From Aneurinibacillus sp. REN35 (GTDB lineage: Bacteria; Bacillota; Bacilli; Aneurinibacillales; Aneurinibacillaceae), in contig NZ_JBFTXJ020000012.1 in NCBI RefSeq assembly GCF_041379945.2, forward strand, positions 62,001 to 126,000: DNA of 64,000 nt. The letters run 5' to 3'. The notes under the pieces were generated by a model. That model was given only the letters and a program-made list of their open reading frames with translations. It had not been told where the DNA came from and did no database searches. This document shows positions 1 to 8,000 of the stretch, one piece after another (positions within the stretch are counted from its first letter, which is position 1; each line of letters opens with the position of its first letter). The position numbers were made by a program, and so were the translations under genes.

Positions 1-269
1 GTTGTAGCTCGGATGGTTCCTTTTTCAGCTAAATGGCGAAGCTCGTCTTCGACAACGTCTCCGATATAGTTGATTCCCTGATTGACCATGTCGACACGCT
101 TTTGCTGAATGTCAAAGCCGACGACTTGGAAGCCGACTTTAGCTTTTTCGACTGCGAGTGGAAGGCCAACGTAGCCAAGACCGATAACACCTAGTTCTGC
201 AGAATTTATATAAATTTTTTTAATTAAGCTTTTAGCTTCATTGTTTAATTTTGAAGTGATATTCTCCAT
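1..269 (-). CDS. Nucleotide-sugar dehydrogenase, N-terminal fragment (UDP-HexNAc 6-dehydrogenase type)
   Basis: The reading frame starts at an ATG at 269, with an AAGGTG-type ribosome site just upstream, and runs off the left edge, so only the first 89 residues are visible. After about 25 variable residues comes GVIGLGYVGLPLAV, the glycine-rich NAD-binding loop typical of the UDP-glucose/GDP-mannose dehydrogenase superfamily, followed by a beta strand ending in GFD that would carry the ribose-binding aspartate. Family members of the WbpA/TviB/WecC kind oxidise a UDP-N-acetylhexosamine to the uronic acid. Its position downstream of flagellin glycosyltransferases suggests it supplies an activated sugar for flagellar glycan or another surface polymer; that role is inferred. 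The substrate cannot be read from the fragment. The first roughly 70 bases are AT-rich and the rest is balanced, which could mark a mosaic junction. Confidence 0.85.
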   Translation of the reverse strand, partial: MENITSKLNNEAKSLIKKIYINSAELGVIGLGYVGLPLAVEKAKVGFQVVGFDIQQKRVDMVNQGINYIGDVVEDELRHLAEKGTIRAT

Positions 270-354
270 AAGAGTGCACCTTCTTAATTTTAGTTAAGAG
301 AAGTATCCGGTTAATTCTTCGCTTATATCTAGCTCTAAAAATTTGCTTAACCTT

Positions 355-1719
355 TCAGCATGTTCTAGAACTAGATTCCTGTAATAAATTCATTATTATA
401 TTTAACAAAACTTCATTTTGTTTATCCGATGCATAATTTGTTTCAATAAAAGAACGGTATTCTTTTGACTTGTATTCATCTTCTTCTATTTTTTCAATCG
501 CTTCTTCTAAAGTGTTAAATAAATAATCAGCAGGATAATGATCTTTCAACCCTTCACAATTATGCAAAATTGGTTTAATTCCTGATAACATTGATTCTGC
601 AGCAGCATAACATAAGCCCTCATCAATGCTTGAAATCAATATATAATTAATTTTTTCGAACCATTTTATCTTATTTTCATGATCTTTCCAGCCCTCAAAA
701 ACAATATTGTCTTTAAGATTATGTTCATTAACAAAAAATTCAATATAGCGATAAGTTCGCTCGTCTTGAAACTCCCCTGCGAGAAAAAGTTTATAACGCT
801 TATCTTTTGAATAAAGCTTCAAGAAAATATCCAATGTTAAAGGTAGATTTTTTTTAAAGTTAATATAACCTAAGTATCCAATATTAAAACCTCTGTTTTT
901 TTCTTTAAAAGGGTATTTTGAAACTTCGACCCCACAATATACTAAATTTATTTTTGTACTTTTAAGTTTATCTGTATTAATCTTAGCCTTAAAAAGCTTT
1001 AAAATATGAGGAGCTACCACAATTAGTTGATCAACTAAGTTCCAATTTACTTTTGTAATATTAGGAGTATATACTTCATAGCCATGTATGCGGCAAATGA
1101 TTTTCTTTTCTTGAGCAATTTCTATATTGCTAGCATAAATAATTAGCTCATCACACCATTCGAACCAGCATATATCTGCCCATTTCATGGCTTCATTAAT
1201 CTGCGATAATTCTGTAACCTCAATTTTTATTACTCTATAATCCCGCTCTAATCCTGAAATAACGCTACCTAAAAAACTATCCATTCCTTGTTTTACAAAA
1301 AAGGCGATTTTCTTTTTCTGTACTAAAGAAGGCTGTTGTTCTTCAATTCTTTTGCTTGCCTGTCTAGCCTCATCTTTTTTATTCTCATCGTCAAATAACT
1401 CTGCTGCATCATAATAAAGTTCATAGGCTTGCTGGTAATTTTGCTGCTGTTCATGTGTATAAGCAAGGTTAAATATCAAATCAGGATGAAATGAAGCCTG
1501 TCGCAATCCTTCTGTTAAAATTAGCTTTGCTTCATCAAATTTTTGCTCAAGCAAACAAATAACGGCTTTTAAACTATATACATCTATATCATCAGGGTTT
1601 ATTTGTTCATACTTGTAAATCGCTTGTCTAGCTTCCTCAAAGTTACCATTATATATGAATTTTTCTATTTTACTTTTTATTGTCTTTAGCTCGTTATAAA
1701 TTTGTTGATCCTGCTCCAT
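355..1719 (-). CDS. TPR-containing glycosyltransferase, GT4-like, probably for flagellin
   Basis: A 454-residue cytoplasmic protein. Residues about 1-130 are tetratricopeptide-like helices (repeated A-x-x-x-L/Y patterns). The rest is a GT-B style glycosyltransferase whose C-terminal half carries the EGLCYAAAESMLSG segment, corresponding to the EGFG/A...EAM...G nucleotide-sugar-binding motif of family GT4. Start: AAAGGATGG seven bases before the ATG. It lies 14 bases downstream of a second TPR-glycosyltransferase and in the same transcript direction as flagellin. Glycosyltransferases placed directly beside hag usually modify serine or threonine of the exposed flagellin domain, so flagellin is the inferred target. 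The gene is clearly AT-rich compared with the flagellar block, which fits acquisition of a strain-variable glycosylation set. The sugar is unknown. Confidence 0.8.
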   Translation of the reverse strand: MEQDQQIYNELKTIKSKIEKFIYNGNFEEARQAIYKYEQINPDDIDVYSLKAVICLLEQKFDEAKLILTEGLRQASFHPDLIFNLAYTHEQQQNYQQAYELYYDAAELFDDENKKDEARQASKRIEEQQPSLVQKKKIAFFVKQGMDSFLGSVISGLERDYRVIKIEVTELSQINEAMKWADICWFEWCDELIIYASNIEIAQEKKIICRIHGYEVYTPNITKVNWNLVDQLIVVAPHILKLFKAKINTDKLKSTKINLVYCGVEVSKYPFKEKNRGFNIGYLGYINFKKNLPLTLDIFLKLYSKDKRYKLFLAGEFQDERTYRYIEFFVNEHNLKDNIVFEGWKDHENKIKWFEKINYILISSIDEGLCYAAAESMLSGIKPILHNCEGLKDHYPADYLFNTLEEAIEKIEEDEYKSKEYRSFIETNYASDKQNEVLLNIIMNLLQESSSRTC

Positions 1720-1733
1720 CTCTTTACCATCCT

Positions 1734-3662
1734 TTATATAACATCTGTAAATACATTTTTATGATGATTTTTCATTAACTCCGCCATATATGGATATACT
1801 TGAACAGCATCATAGTAGTGCTTTGTAAAAATACGGATATTTTTTTGTCCAAGTGCCTCATGAGCAAATTTTAAAATAATAAAAAATTTTTCTTCTTGAT
1901 TGCCTAATGTTTGGTAAGTTAATCTCAGATGATCAATATTATATAAATAATTAATATAATTAATTCCATACTCTATATATAAATCAAAAATTAGTATGCA
2001 ATCCTCTTTTATATTTGATTTATTTACTCTTGATTCCTCTATCTCACTTAAAAGAATGACTTGAGCTATTGCTATCGCAATTCGATTGCTCTGATAATCA
2101 TTTTCTCTTATTTTTTCTTCTTTTAACTTTTTAATCAAGTACTCTTTTGCCTCGCTCCATCTATCAATCAATTCTTTTACAAGCATCTTCAATTGGACAC
2201 TATTTATTTTTTTAAATGTAGGGAACAAATTCATTCCTTCCTGAATCGCCCTGTAAAACACTTCTCCATATAGCCTGATGGGGAGCTTACTTATATCGTT
2301 TTTTGTTATAAATTCTCTAATAAGAGGTTGTGGTTCCTCTATTGTTCTGATTTTATTTAACTTCGCATATACATCCTCACCATCAGAAAACACTTTTTCA
2401 ATTTCCTGTTTTTGGCTGACTTCGATTCTCTCTTTTTCGTTCTCCAAAATATCGATAAATATATTCTTATACTGCAATTCATCCATATTTCGGTAGTAAT
2501 CATATAAGTTTTCATACTGTTTCAAACAAATACATAATTTGATAAATAAAGGTATCTTTTTATACTCATCTTTAATAAATACAAAATAAGGAAAGGCCTC
2601 TCTGCTTTTTTCCTTATCATAAAAGTATTGAATCATTTTATATGCAGCTTCTTCTTGATATTTACTGTTATATGTGTAAATTTCCACCTTATTATATTTA
2701 AAATAGTCTACTTTCCCTGCATCATATTTCTCGGTAATTGTAAAGTAAGTTTGAATGGCTTTAAAGCCATTTTCATTTAATCCCAGTTCAAGATATGCAC
2801 AGCCCATATAATAATAAAAATCAAGATAATCTGGAATAAGGGTAATGCCATGCTCGCATATTTCGATCACCTTCTCAAACCGATTAGAAAAGTAACTTAT
2901 TCTGGCATACTCGACAAGCACTCCATAATATTTAAGTTGCATCTCTTTATCTTTTCCTGATAATAAGTTATACGCTTCCTGTATTTCTTTTAATGCATCC
3001 GCTATGTCTTTATGCATCAAATATGACCTAGCAAGCTGAAAACGATAATAAATGTGATTCGGATCTCTTTTTATTTCACGCTTTAGCATGGTTGCCGTCC
3101 GTTGAAACTTAGCTTCCATTAATTCTTTATCTTCATTGTTGTAGCCATAATGAATAATCTGAATCTTGCTGTTTACCAAAACCGGCTCCCAGAATACAGG
3201 CTGATTATGAATGGAACCTGTATACTTAAATTTTCCATCGTTTTTAAACAAGCGTTCTGTCAATTGATATGCAAATTGCTGAATAGTAGGCAGCAGCAAG
3301 CTTTTAACGGTAACACGTATTGTATTATAATGTTCGTTCTCCTTATTATCTAGCAAAGTTAGTAGGTTTTCAGGGTTTTCTAATTCTTCATCTGCATCTA
3401 AAATAAAAATCCATTTTCCCTTTGCATAAGAGATCGATATATTTCTCATATCGGAAAAGTTTCCGTTCCATTCATGAAAATATAAGCGAGCTGGGTACTC
3501 TTCAATAATTTTAACTGTGTTATCTGTTGAGCCAGTATCTACGATAATAAGTTCAACGTCTTTTCTGTTAATAATCGGATATAAGCTATCTAAACAGCGA
3601 CGTAAATTTTTCTCCTCGTTTTTTACAATCATGCAAATACTTAGCATTAATTTTTGATCCAT
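1734..3662 (-). CDS. Family 2 glycosyltransferase with TPR tail
   Basis: A 642-residue protein. The first about 230 residues are a GT2 (GT-A fold) catalytic domain: SICMIVKNEEKNL at the N-terminus, VDTGSTDNT for nucleotide binding, and DADEE as the DxD-type metal site. The remainder is helical and TPR-like, with regular YYYMGCAYLELG-type repeats at about residues 230-310, then a long low-similarity helical region. Bacillales carry such 'GT2 plus TPR' enzymes next to flagellin, where the TPR part is thought to hold the protein acceptor; flagellin is therefore the inferred acceptor. The start overlaps the end of the upstream small gene by 16 bases, which implies translational coupling. The ATG has GGAGTGA upstream. 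AT-rich like its neighbours. Confidence 0.82.
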   Translation of the reverse strand: MDQKLMLSICMIVKNEEKNLRRCLDSLYPIINRKDVELIIVDTGSTDNTVKIIEEYPARLYFHEWNGNFSDMRNISISYAKGKWIFILDADEELENPENLLTLLDNKENEHYNTIRVTVKSLLLPTIQQFAYQLTERLFKNDGKFKYTGSIHNQPVFWEPVLVNSKIQIIHYGYNNEDKELMEAKFQRTATMLKREIKRDPNHIYYRFQLARSYLMHKDIADALKEIQEAYNLLSGKDKEMQLKYYGVLVEYARISYFSNRFEKVIEICEHGITLIPDYLDFYYYMGCAYLELGLNENGFKAIQTYFTITEKYDAGKVDYFKYNKVEIYTYNSKYQEEAAYKMIQYFYDKEKSREAFPYFVFIKDEYKKIPLFIKLCICLKQYENLYDYYRNMDELQYKNIFIDILENEKERIEVSQKQEIEKVFSDGEDVYAKLNKIRTIEEPQPLIREFITKNDISKLPIRLYGEVFYRAIQEGMNLFPTFKKINSVQLKMLVKELIDRWSEAKEYLIKKLKEEKIRENDYQSNRIAIAIAQVILLSEIEESRVNKSNIKEDCILIFDLYIEYGINYINYLYNIDHLRLTYQTLGNQEEKFFIILKFAHEALGQKNIRIFTKHYYDAVQVYPYMAELMKNHHKNVFTDVI

Positions 3663-3988
3663 AGAATATCACTCCAATGCTCTAGCAAAGGTTTCAACTC
3701 ATAATTTAATAAATCAGAGACAAAACTATACTCCTGAATTTCCAGTTTTTCTACGATAAGTTGCACTTTTTCGGTTAATTCTCCAATGTTTAGCTCTACA
3801 TCTTCATAACTTGATAACGAATGAACTCCATCGGTAAGAGAGGCAAGATCTTCAGTTAAAAATATCATTCTCTTATTTGCTTCGTTTTCCTCCTTACCAT
3901 ATAGTTCTACAATTTCTTCAATACGTGTAACCAAGTTGTTTATCAATTCTCTAAGAGTTCTCTTTAATTCATATACTTCCTCTTGCAT
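3647..3988 (-). CDS. Small coiled-coil protein of unknown function in flagellin locus
   Basis: I do not recognise a family. The best start is the ATG at 3988, because GGAGG lies eight bases before it; a longer frame from 4027 would begin inside the hairpin that follows flagellin. The 113-residue product is almost entirely helical, charged and leucine/isoleucine-patterned (for example RTLRELINNLVTRIEEIVEL), without signal peptide, membrane segment or cysteine pair, so a soluble coiled coil is likely. It sits directly after hag and its last bases overlap the GT2 gene. A helper of flagellin glycosylation or a FliS/FliT-like chaperone would fit size and position, but there is no motif to support either. 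Confidence 0.6.
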   Translation of the reverse strand: MQEEVYELKRTLRELINNLVTRIEEIVELYGKEENEANKRMIFLTEDLASLTDGVHSLSSYEDVELNIGELTEKVQLIVEKLEIQEYSFVSDLLNYELKPLLEHWSDILWIKN

Positions 3989-4011
3989 TATTCTAACCTC
4001 CATATAAGCTA

Positions 4012-4040
4012 GTAAAGCCGACTTCAAAAGTCGGCTTTAC
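4012..4040 (-). other. Perfect 13-bp stem hairpin after flagellin, no U-tract
   Basis: GTAAAGCCGACTT and its exact complement flank a three-base loop, 26 bases past the flagellin stop codon. On the transcribed (minus) strand the stem is followed by TAGCTTATATGG, not by a run of T, so it is not a standard intrinsic terminator. It may stabilise the abundant hag mRNA from its 3' end, or attenuate readthrough into the glycosylation genes. Confidence 0.6.
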
Positions 4041-4065
4041 TGCTGTGTTCATTATAAAACTACGA

Positions 4066-5217
4066 TTAACGGAGAAGTTGAAGAACGCCTTGTGGTGCTT
4101 GGTTAGCCTGAGCAAGCATAGCTTGAGCAGCTTGAGAAAGAATGCTGTTTTTTGTTTGATTCATCATTTCTTTCGCCATGTCTACATCACGAATGCGTGA
4201 TTCAGAAGCTTGCAGGTTCTCAGAAGCTGTATCCAGGTTCTTAATAGAGTGTTCTAGACGGTTTTGGAACGAACCCAGTTTTGAACGTTCAGCAGAAACC
4301 TGCTCAATCGCACGGTTGATACCTGAAATAGAAGCTTCTGCTGCTTGAGCAGAAGTCACTTTAATTCCTGATACATTCAGAGCAGAAGAGCTCATGCTTC
4401 CGATGTCAACGCTCATAGTTTGAGAAGAATTCGCACCAATTTGGTATGTCAGAGACTTATCTTCTAATTTATTTACAGCTTTTCTTTGTGTAAAGGTTAC
4501 TTCATCCCCGATATTAGCGGTTGTCAGCGCACCAAGCGTAACTTTTGCACTGCCAATAGTAACACTTCCACCTGCTGCCGCCACTGTTGCACTACCAGTT
4601 GCTCCCGATTTGTCAGTCCATTTAACAGTGTAACTTGTAGAAGTTCCTGATGTAGCCGCTTTTGTAATTTTTACATTATACGTGTTATCTGTAGCAATGG
4701 ATGTTGCTGATGTACCAGCAGCAGCAATAGTTTTGTTGAATGAAGAGGTGTTATTTTCTTCAAACTTAACCCACTGAGCTTCCACTTTCACACCTTCACG
4801 TTGACCGTCTAACAACTTCTTAGTATTAAACTCCGTAGTGTTAGAAATACGATCAATTTCTTCAATCAACTGATCCATTTCTTTCTGTAGTTCGCCACGG
4901 TCTGTATCTGTGTTCGTATCATTCGAAGATTGAACTGCAAGTTCACGCATACGCTGTAGAATAGCATGTGTTTCGTTCAATGCACCTTCTGCTGTTTGAA
5001 TCAGAGAGATACCATCTTGAGCATTACGAGAAGCTTGGTCTAATCCACGGATTTGGCCGCGCATTTTTTCAGAGATTGCAAGGCCCGCAGCATCATCACC
5101 AGCACGGTTAATGCGAAGACCTGAAGAAAGTTTTTCGATTGACTTGGATTGTGCAGCATTGTTGACACCTAGTTGACGATGAGAGTTCATCGCTTGCAGA
5201 TTGTGATTGATAATCAT
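4066..5217 (-). CDS. hag: Flagellin
   Basis: A 383-residue flagellar filament subunit, exported through the flagellar type III path without signal peptide. The conserved D0/D1 ends are plain: MIINHNLQAMNSHRQLG and SSGLRINRAGDDAAGLAISEKM at the N-terminus, and DVAKEMM-like (here DVDMAKEMMNQTK) with a QANQAPQGVLQLLR end at the C-terminus. The middle, residues about 140-285, is rich in Thr, Ser, Ala and Gly and makes the protein about 80 residues longer than the Bacillus subtilis flagellin; it is the likely exposed and glycosylated domain. Ribosome site AAGGAGG lies seven bases before the ATG. It has its own sigma-D promoter and a CsrA-binding leader. Codon choice is strongly biased, as expected for a highly made protein. 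Confidence 0.97.
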   Translation of the reverse strand: MIINHNLQAMNSHRQLGVNNAAQSKSIEKLSSGLRINRAGDDAAGLAISEKMRGQIRGLDQASRNAQDGISLIQTAEGALNETHAILQRMRELAVQSSNDTNTDTDRGELQKEMDQLIEEIDRISNTTEFNTKKLLDGQREGVKVEAQWVKFEENNTSSFNKTIAAAGTSATSIATDNTYNVKITKAATSGTSTSYTVKWTDKSGATGSATVAAAGGSVTIGSAKVTLGALTTANIGDEVTFTQRKAVNKLEDKSLTYQIGANSSQTMSVDIGSMSSSALNVSGIKVTSAQAAEASISGINRAIEQVSAERSKLGSFQNRLEHSIKNLDTASENLQASESRIRDVDMAKEMMNQTKNSILSQAAQAMLAQANQAPQGVLQLLR

Positions 5218-5222
5218 GATAT

Positions 5223-5263
5223 GTTCCTCCTTGAGTTTTACCCACCCACATCCTTGTGGTTGG
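5223..5263 (-). promoter_or_regulatory. CsrA-binding leader of flagellin mRNA (hairpin plus Shine-Dalgarno)
   Basis: In the transcribed strand, bases 5263-5241 form a hairpin whose loop shows ACAAGGATGT (5257-5248), an exact match to the known CsrA/RsmA SELEX core ACARGGAUGU. About 15 bases downstream the flagellin Shine-Dalgarno CAAGGAGG supplies a second GGA. In B. subtilis CsrA represses hag by bridging exactly such a pair of sites. Here csrA and fliW are encoded immediately upstream, so the same loop is very likely. Confidence 0.8.
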
Positions 5264-5334
5264 AAAAGTTATATAAGAACACCATATGCTTGTGTCGCGC
5301 GCCACAATTTTGTATGTTGTTCTCTACACTTATA

Positions 5335-5361
5335 ATATCGGATGCGCAGTTACTTTCTTTA
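5335..5361 (-). promoter_or_regulatory. Sigma-D flagellar promoter of hag
   Basis: TAAA, 15 bases, then TCCGATAT on the minus strand. This matches the sigma-D consensus TAAA-N15-GCCGATAT at all but one position and lies about 120 bases before the flagellin ATG, leaving a roughly 110-base leader that contains the CsrA hairpin. Confidence 0.85.
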
Positions 5362-5413
5362 GCCATTTAGATAAAAAAATAATATAAATCATATACTCAT
5401 TCAAAAAGATGTA

Positions 5414-5446
5414 ACAAAAAACAGTCTCTTCATAAAAAGAGACTGA
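5414..5446 (-). terminator. Intrinsic terminator after csrA
   Basis: On the minus strand CAGTCTCTTT pairs with AAGAGACTG, followed by TTTTTTGTT. It ends the flgM-to-csrA transcript and isolates hag, which then depends on its own sigma-D promoter. Confidence 0.8.
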
Positions 5447-5469
5447 ATAGTAGTTACGTATGATTAGTA

Positions 5470-5721
5470 TCATTTATTTTTTATTTGTAATTCTTGTTTT
5501 TTCAGGGTGATTTGCTTCAATACATTAATATCGAGGCTATTCTCACTTGCAAGATGGTTCTCCTGTTGTATAGCCTGATAGATTTCCTGACGATGAATTT
5601 CAATATGATGTGGCGCTTCTATTCCAAGCTTTATCTGATCTCCATCAATCCCGACGATTTTAACAATAATATCGTCCGCGATTACAATTGACTGTCCTAC
5701 TTTTCTTGTTAATACAAGCAT
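5470..5721 (-). CDS. csrA: CsrA, RNA-binding translational regulator
   Basis: An 83-residue protein starting [14 protein letters not shown], the signature first strand of CsrA/RsmA, with [18 protein letters not shown] forming the later strands and helix. The conserved arginine of the RNA-binding edge (HRQEIY) is present. The C-terminal tail, about 10 residues past the usual end, is variable in Firmicutes. CsrA dimers bind GGA motifs in mRNA; the direct target visible here is the flagellin leader. It lies 9 bases after fliW. In the known partner switch FliW binds either flagellin or CsrA, so free flagellin releases CsrA to block hag translation. Confidence 0.96.
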   Translation of the reverse strand: MLVLTRKVGQSIVIADDIIVKIVGIDGDQIKLGIEAPHHIEIHRQEIYQAIQQENHLASENSLDINVLKQITLKKQELQIKNK

Positions 5722-5730
5722 AGTAATCGC

Positions 5731-6192
5731 CTACCTTTTCTGTTCCGATACCGGCTTTACCACTTCTTCTTGCACGAATATAGGCTGACGTACTGAATAA
5801 TTTACATTTTCTAGTACAAGCTGTGCACCTTGATGAGTATGTGTATTTAGGATAATAGGAGCTACCATATTAGCCCTTGATTCATGGAGTGGCTCACGTA
5901 ATACTACAACCGAGTAGCATACTACCTGTTCTTCCTCTTCAATAGACAATTCAGTTATGAGATATTCTGGAACTGTAAATTCATAGTTAGGAAACGTAGA
6001 AAACGGATTAATCAAGAAGAAGTATTTATCCTCTTCAATCGAGTGTAAAACAGTAAACGGACTATCTTCTATTGTAAGTAGAATAAATTTTTTTAGATTT
6101 GAAAACCCTGGGAGCCCCTGTTTAAAATGATATACATCTTGCTCATTATATACAACTTCCCCCAACAAACTTGAAACGATTTTTGAAGACAT
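5731..6192 (-). CDS. fliW: FliW, flagellar assembly factor and CsrA antagonist
   Basis: A 153-residue protein with the FliW pattern: LGEVVYNEQDVYHFKQGLPGFSNLKKFIL near the start (the F-x-x-G-L-P-G-F motif), then FLINPFSTFPNYEF and a VPEYL...VCYSVVVLRE core. FliW binds the C-terminal D0 region of flagellin and, when free, inhibits CsrA allosterically. Start ATG at 6192 has AAAGGAG upstream. The order yviE-fliW-csrA-hag is that of B. subtilis, so the assignment is firm. The C-terminal 15 residues (PVSEQKR end) look disordered. Confidence 0.95.
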   Translation of the reverse strand: MSSKIVSSLLGEVVYNEQDVYHFKQGLPGFSNLKKFILLTIEDSPFTVLHSIEEDKYFFLINPFSTFPNYEFTVPEYLITELSIEEEEQVVCYSVVVLREPLHESRANMVAPIILNTHTHQGAQLVLENVNYSVRQPIFVQEEVVKPVSEQKR

Positions 6193-6219
6193 AGTTATAA
6201 CTCCTTTATATGCTGGTTA

Positions 6220-6795
6220 TTAATAACCAGCATTTACATTACCGCCGACCATTTGAAAGTGCATCTCATTCTTCTTCTGCATCATATACGTAATTTTCCC
6301 TTTTTCATAATGATGCTGGAAGGGTGCGGTATGCACATCAATTGTAGTTCCACCCGTATTCCATTCCATACCCAGATCACCCGGTGTGAAATCCAAGCGC
6401 AAAGAAAAATTGCTGGGTACGTTACCATAGGTAAAGCTGTGCTCTGGCAGAAATCTGTTATCCATCGCCAGACTGCGGATCGTATTGCCACCGTGCTCAA
6501 TCGCCCCCAACTGTTCGCCTTCTAGCGTGACCTTCTCGATATAGGCTAGGGCTTGCTGATGCCCGGCCGCCGCATCTTCAGCGATGCGGCGAAAAGTATG
6601 CTTCAAATCCATATCCGCCCAACATTGACTCTGATCAATCGTCAACTGACTTGGCGTACGATGCAGTACCATCTCGGCTGGCTGCTGTTGGATAGAGAGC
6701 TCGGCTCTTCCCGGCTCAAATGTGTAGCTAGGAGTCTGTACCTCCCAATCCAACTTCGCAAAGGTCTGCTGTATATCAAGGCGCGGCATGTTCAT
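6220..6795 (-). CDS. yviE: YviE-like protein (DUF6470 family)
   Basis: A 191-residue soluble protein without signal peptide, placed between flgL and fliW exactly as yviE is in B. subtilis. The N-terminal RLDIQQTFAKLDWEV and repeated Gln/Pro-rich strands match the pattern I associate with that family; the remainder has WNTGG and HYEKGKITYMM segments. Its function is not established; co-transcription with hook-filament junction genes and FliW suggests a flagellar assembly or chaperone role. It starts 13 bases downstream of flgL with GGAGGG before the ATG. Confidence 0.82.
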   Translation of the reverse strand: MNMPRLDIQQTFAKLDWEVQTPSYTFEPGRAELSIQQQPAEMVLHRTPSQLTIDQSQCWADMDLKHTFRRIAEDAAAGHQQALAYIEKVTLEGEQLGAIEHGGNTIRSLAMDNRFLPEHSFTYGNVPSNFSLRLDFTPGDLGMEWNTGGTTIDVHTAPFQHHYEKGKITYMMQKKNEMHFQMVGGNVNAGY

Positions 6796-6807
6796 AAAAG
6801 TTCCCTC

Positions 6808-7989
6808 CTATCGAAGGAAATCAAGCAACGTCGGTTGAATAATGCGGGAGCCAGAAGCCAATGCGGCACGATGTACATTTTCATTGTTCTGTAAATCCAT
6901 AATGACACGAGCCATGTCAGCATCCTCGCCGTTGGACATCATTGTCTCAAGCCCCATGCTTTGCGTGTCTAAACGGTCTTGAATTAATTGAACTCGGTTA
7001 ATTCTTGCTCCGACCTGCGCTTGCATCTGCAGGAAGTTATCCATATGGCCCTGAATAATATTGAGATATCCGGTTAATTCCTTACCGTTTTTCGGGACAG
7101 CTCCATCTACAGGATCTGATAGTTTCACATAACTAGCATTTGCAGGAAGAGTAGAATCAAACTGAATGATCTTGGTAGGATCGTCTGGTTTGTATCCGAT
7201 TGCTTTTGTTGGGTCAGTCGGTACATTCTCTAATGGTTTTTGTGCCGGATTTTTTGGGTCATAAAATTGAACCACACCACCTACAACAAGCGGCTCCCCT
7301 GTAGTAGCATCAGCAGCAAGCGTCCGGCCGTACTGATCCTGAACATATTCAGATGGTCCCAAATCATTGATAATTTTGCTCATGAGAGCGAAAATATCTG
7401 TTTTATATCCGTCCTCTTTTAATTTATCGCCCACTAACGAAGAATTTTGCTGGCCGAATAAAGAGGTGCCATCTACATTGATTGGCAGTTTAATCCCCTC
7501 AGACATCTCTAATTGAATATCCGTTTTGTTTTTATTTTGATAAGCATCACCTTGGAACGGAGCCGTGCCCGTATTCGTTCCGCTAAACAAGTACCGCCCA
7601 TTCAATGTTGTATTCGCTACATTCCCAAGATGGCCGCGTAGTTGAACGATTTCATCTCTAACCTTCTGCCGATCACTTGGATTCAGAGTATCATTTGATG
7701 CCTGGGACATTAAATCCTTCAGACGTGTAAGTACACTTCGCCCCTGGTCTATCGCATCTTCCGTAGCTGTCAACCAATCGATTGCATCATCTGAATTACT
7801 GCGGTATTGAACATTCTCGGATAGATTTGTACGGTACATCATGCCTCGTGCGGCAATAATCGGATCATGGGACGGCTTTGAAATCTTTTTGCCGGAAGAG
7901 AACATATCCTGTAGGCGATCCATTCGATTCAAGCTTTTATTTAAATTACTCATCATTGAATTATTCAGCATGTTTTGTGTAATACGCAT
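6808..7989 (-). CDS. flgL: FlgL, hook-filament junction protein 3
   Basis: A 393-residue flagellin-like protein. The N-terminus MRITQNMLNNSMMSNLNKSLNRMDRLQDMFSSG (only part quoted is needed: RITQNML and SSGKKISKPSHDP) is the FlgL D0/D1 signature, and the C-terminus ends in the helical NNENVHRAALASGSRIIQPTLLDFL, as in FlgL where the last helix packs in the junction. The central part, residues about 180-290, is a Pro/Asp-rich insertion that makes this protein roughly 95 residues longer than the B. subtilis one. It lies 11 bases after flgK. It joins the FlgK ring to the filament. Confidence 0.95.
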   Translation of the reverse strand: MRITQNMLNNSMMSNLNKSLNRMDRLQDMFSSGKKISKPSHDPIIAARGMMYRTNLSENVQYRSNSDDAIDWLTATEDAIDQGRSVLTRLKDLMSQASNDTLNPSDRQKVRDEIVQLRGHLGNVANTTLNGRYLFSGTNTGTAPFQGDAYQNKNKTDIQLEMSEGIKLPINVDGTSLFGQQNSSLVGDKLKEDGYKTDIFALMSKIINDLGPSEYVQDQYGRTLAADATTGEPLVVGGVVQFYDPKNPAQKPLENVPTDPTKAIGYKPDDPTKIIQFDSTLPANASYVKLSDPVDGAVPKNGKELTGYLNIIQGHMDNFLQMQAQVGARINRVQLIQDRLDTQSMGLETMMSNGEDADMARVIMDLQNNENVHRAALASGSRIIQPTLLDFLR

Positions 7990-8000
7990 GATTATTCCCC

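Noticed and set aside
48..55. Exact Spo0A box TTCGACAA at the left edge
   Set aside because: Inside the dehydrogenase coding sequence; serves as a reminder that single boxes occur by chance.
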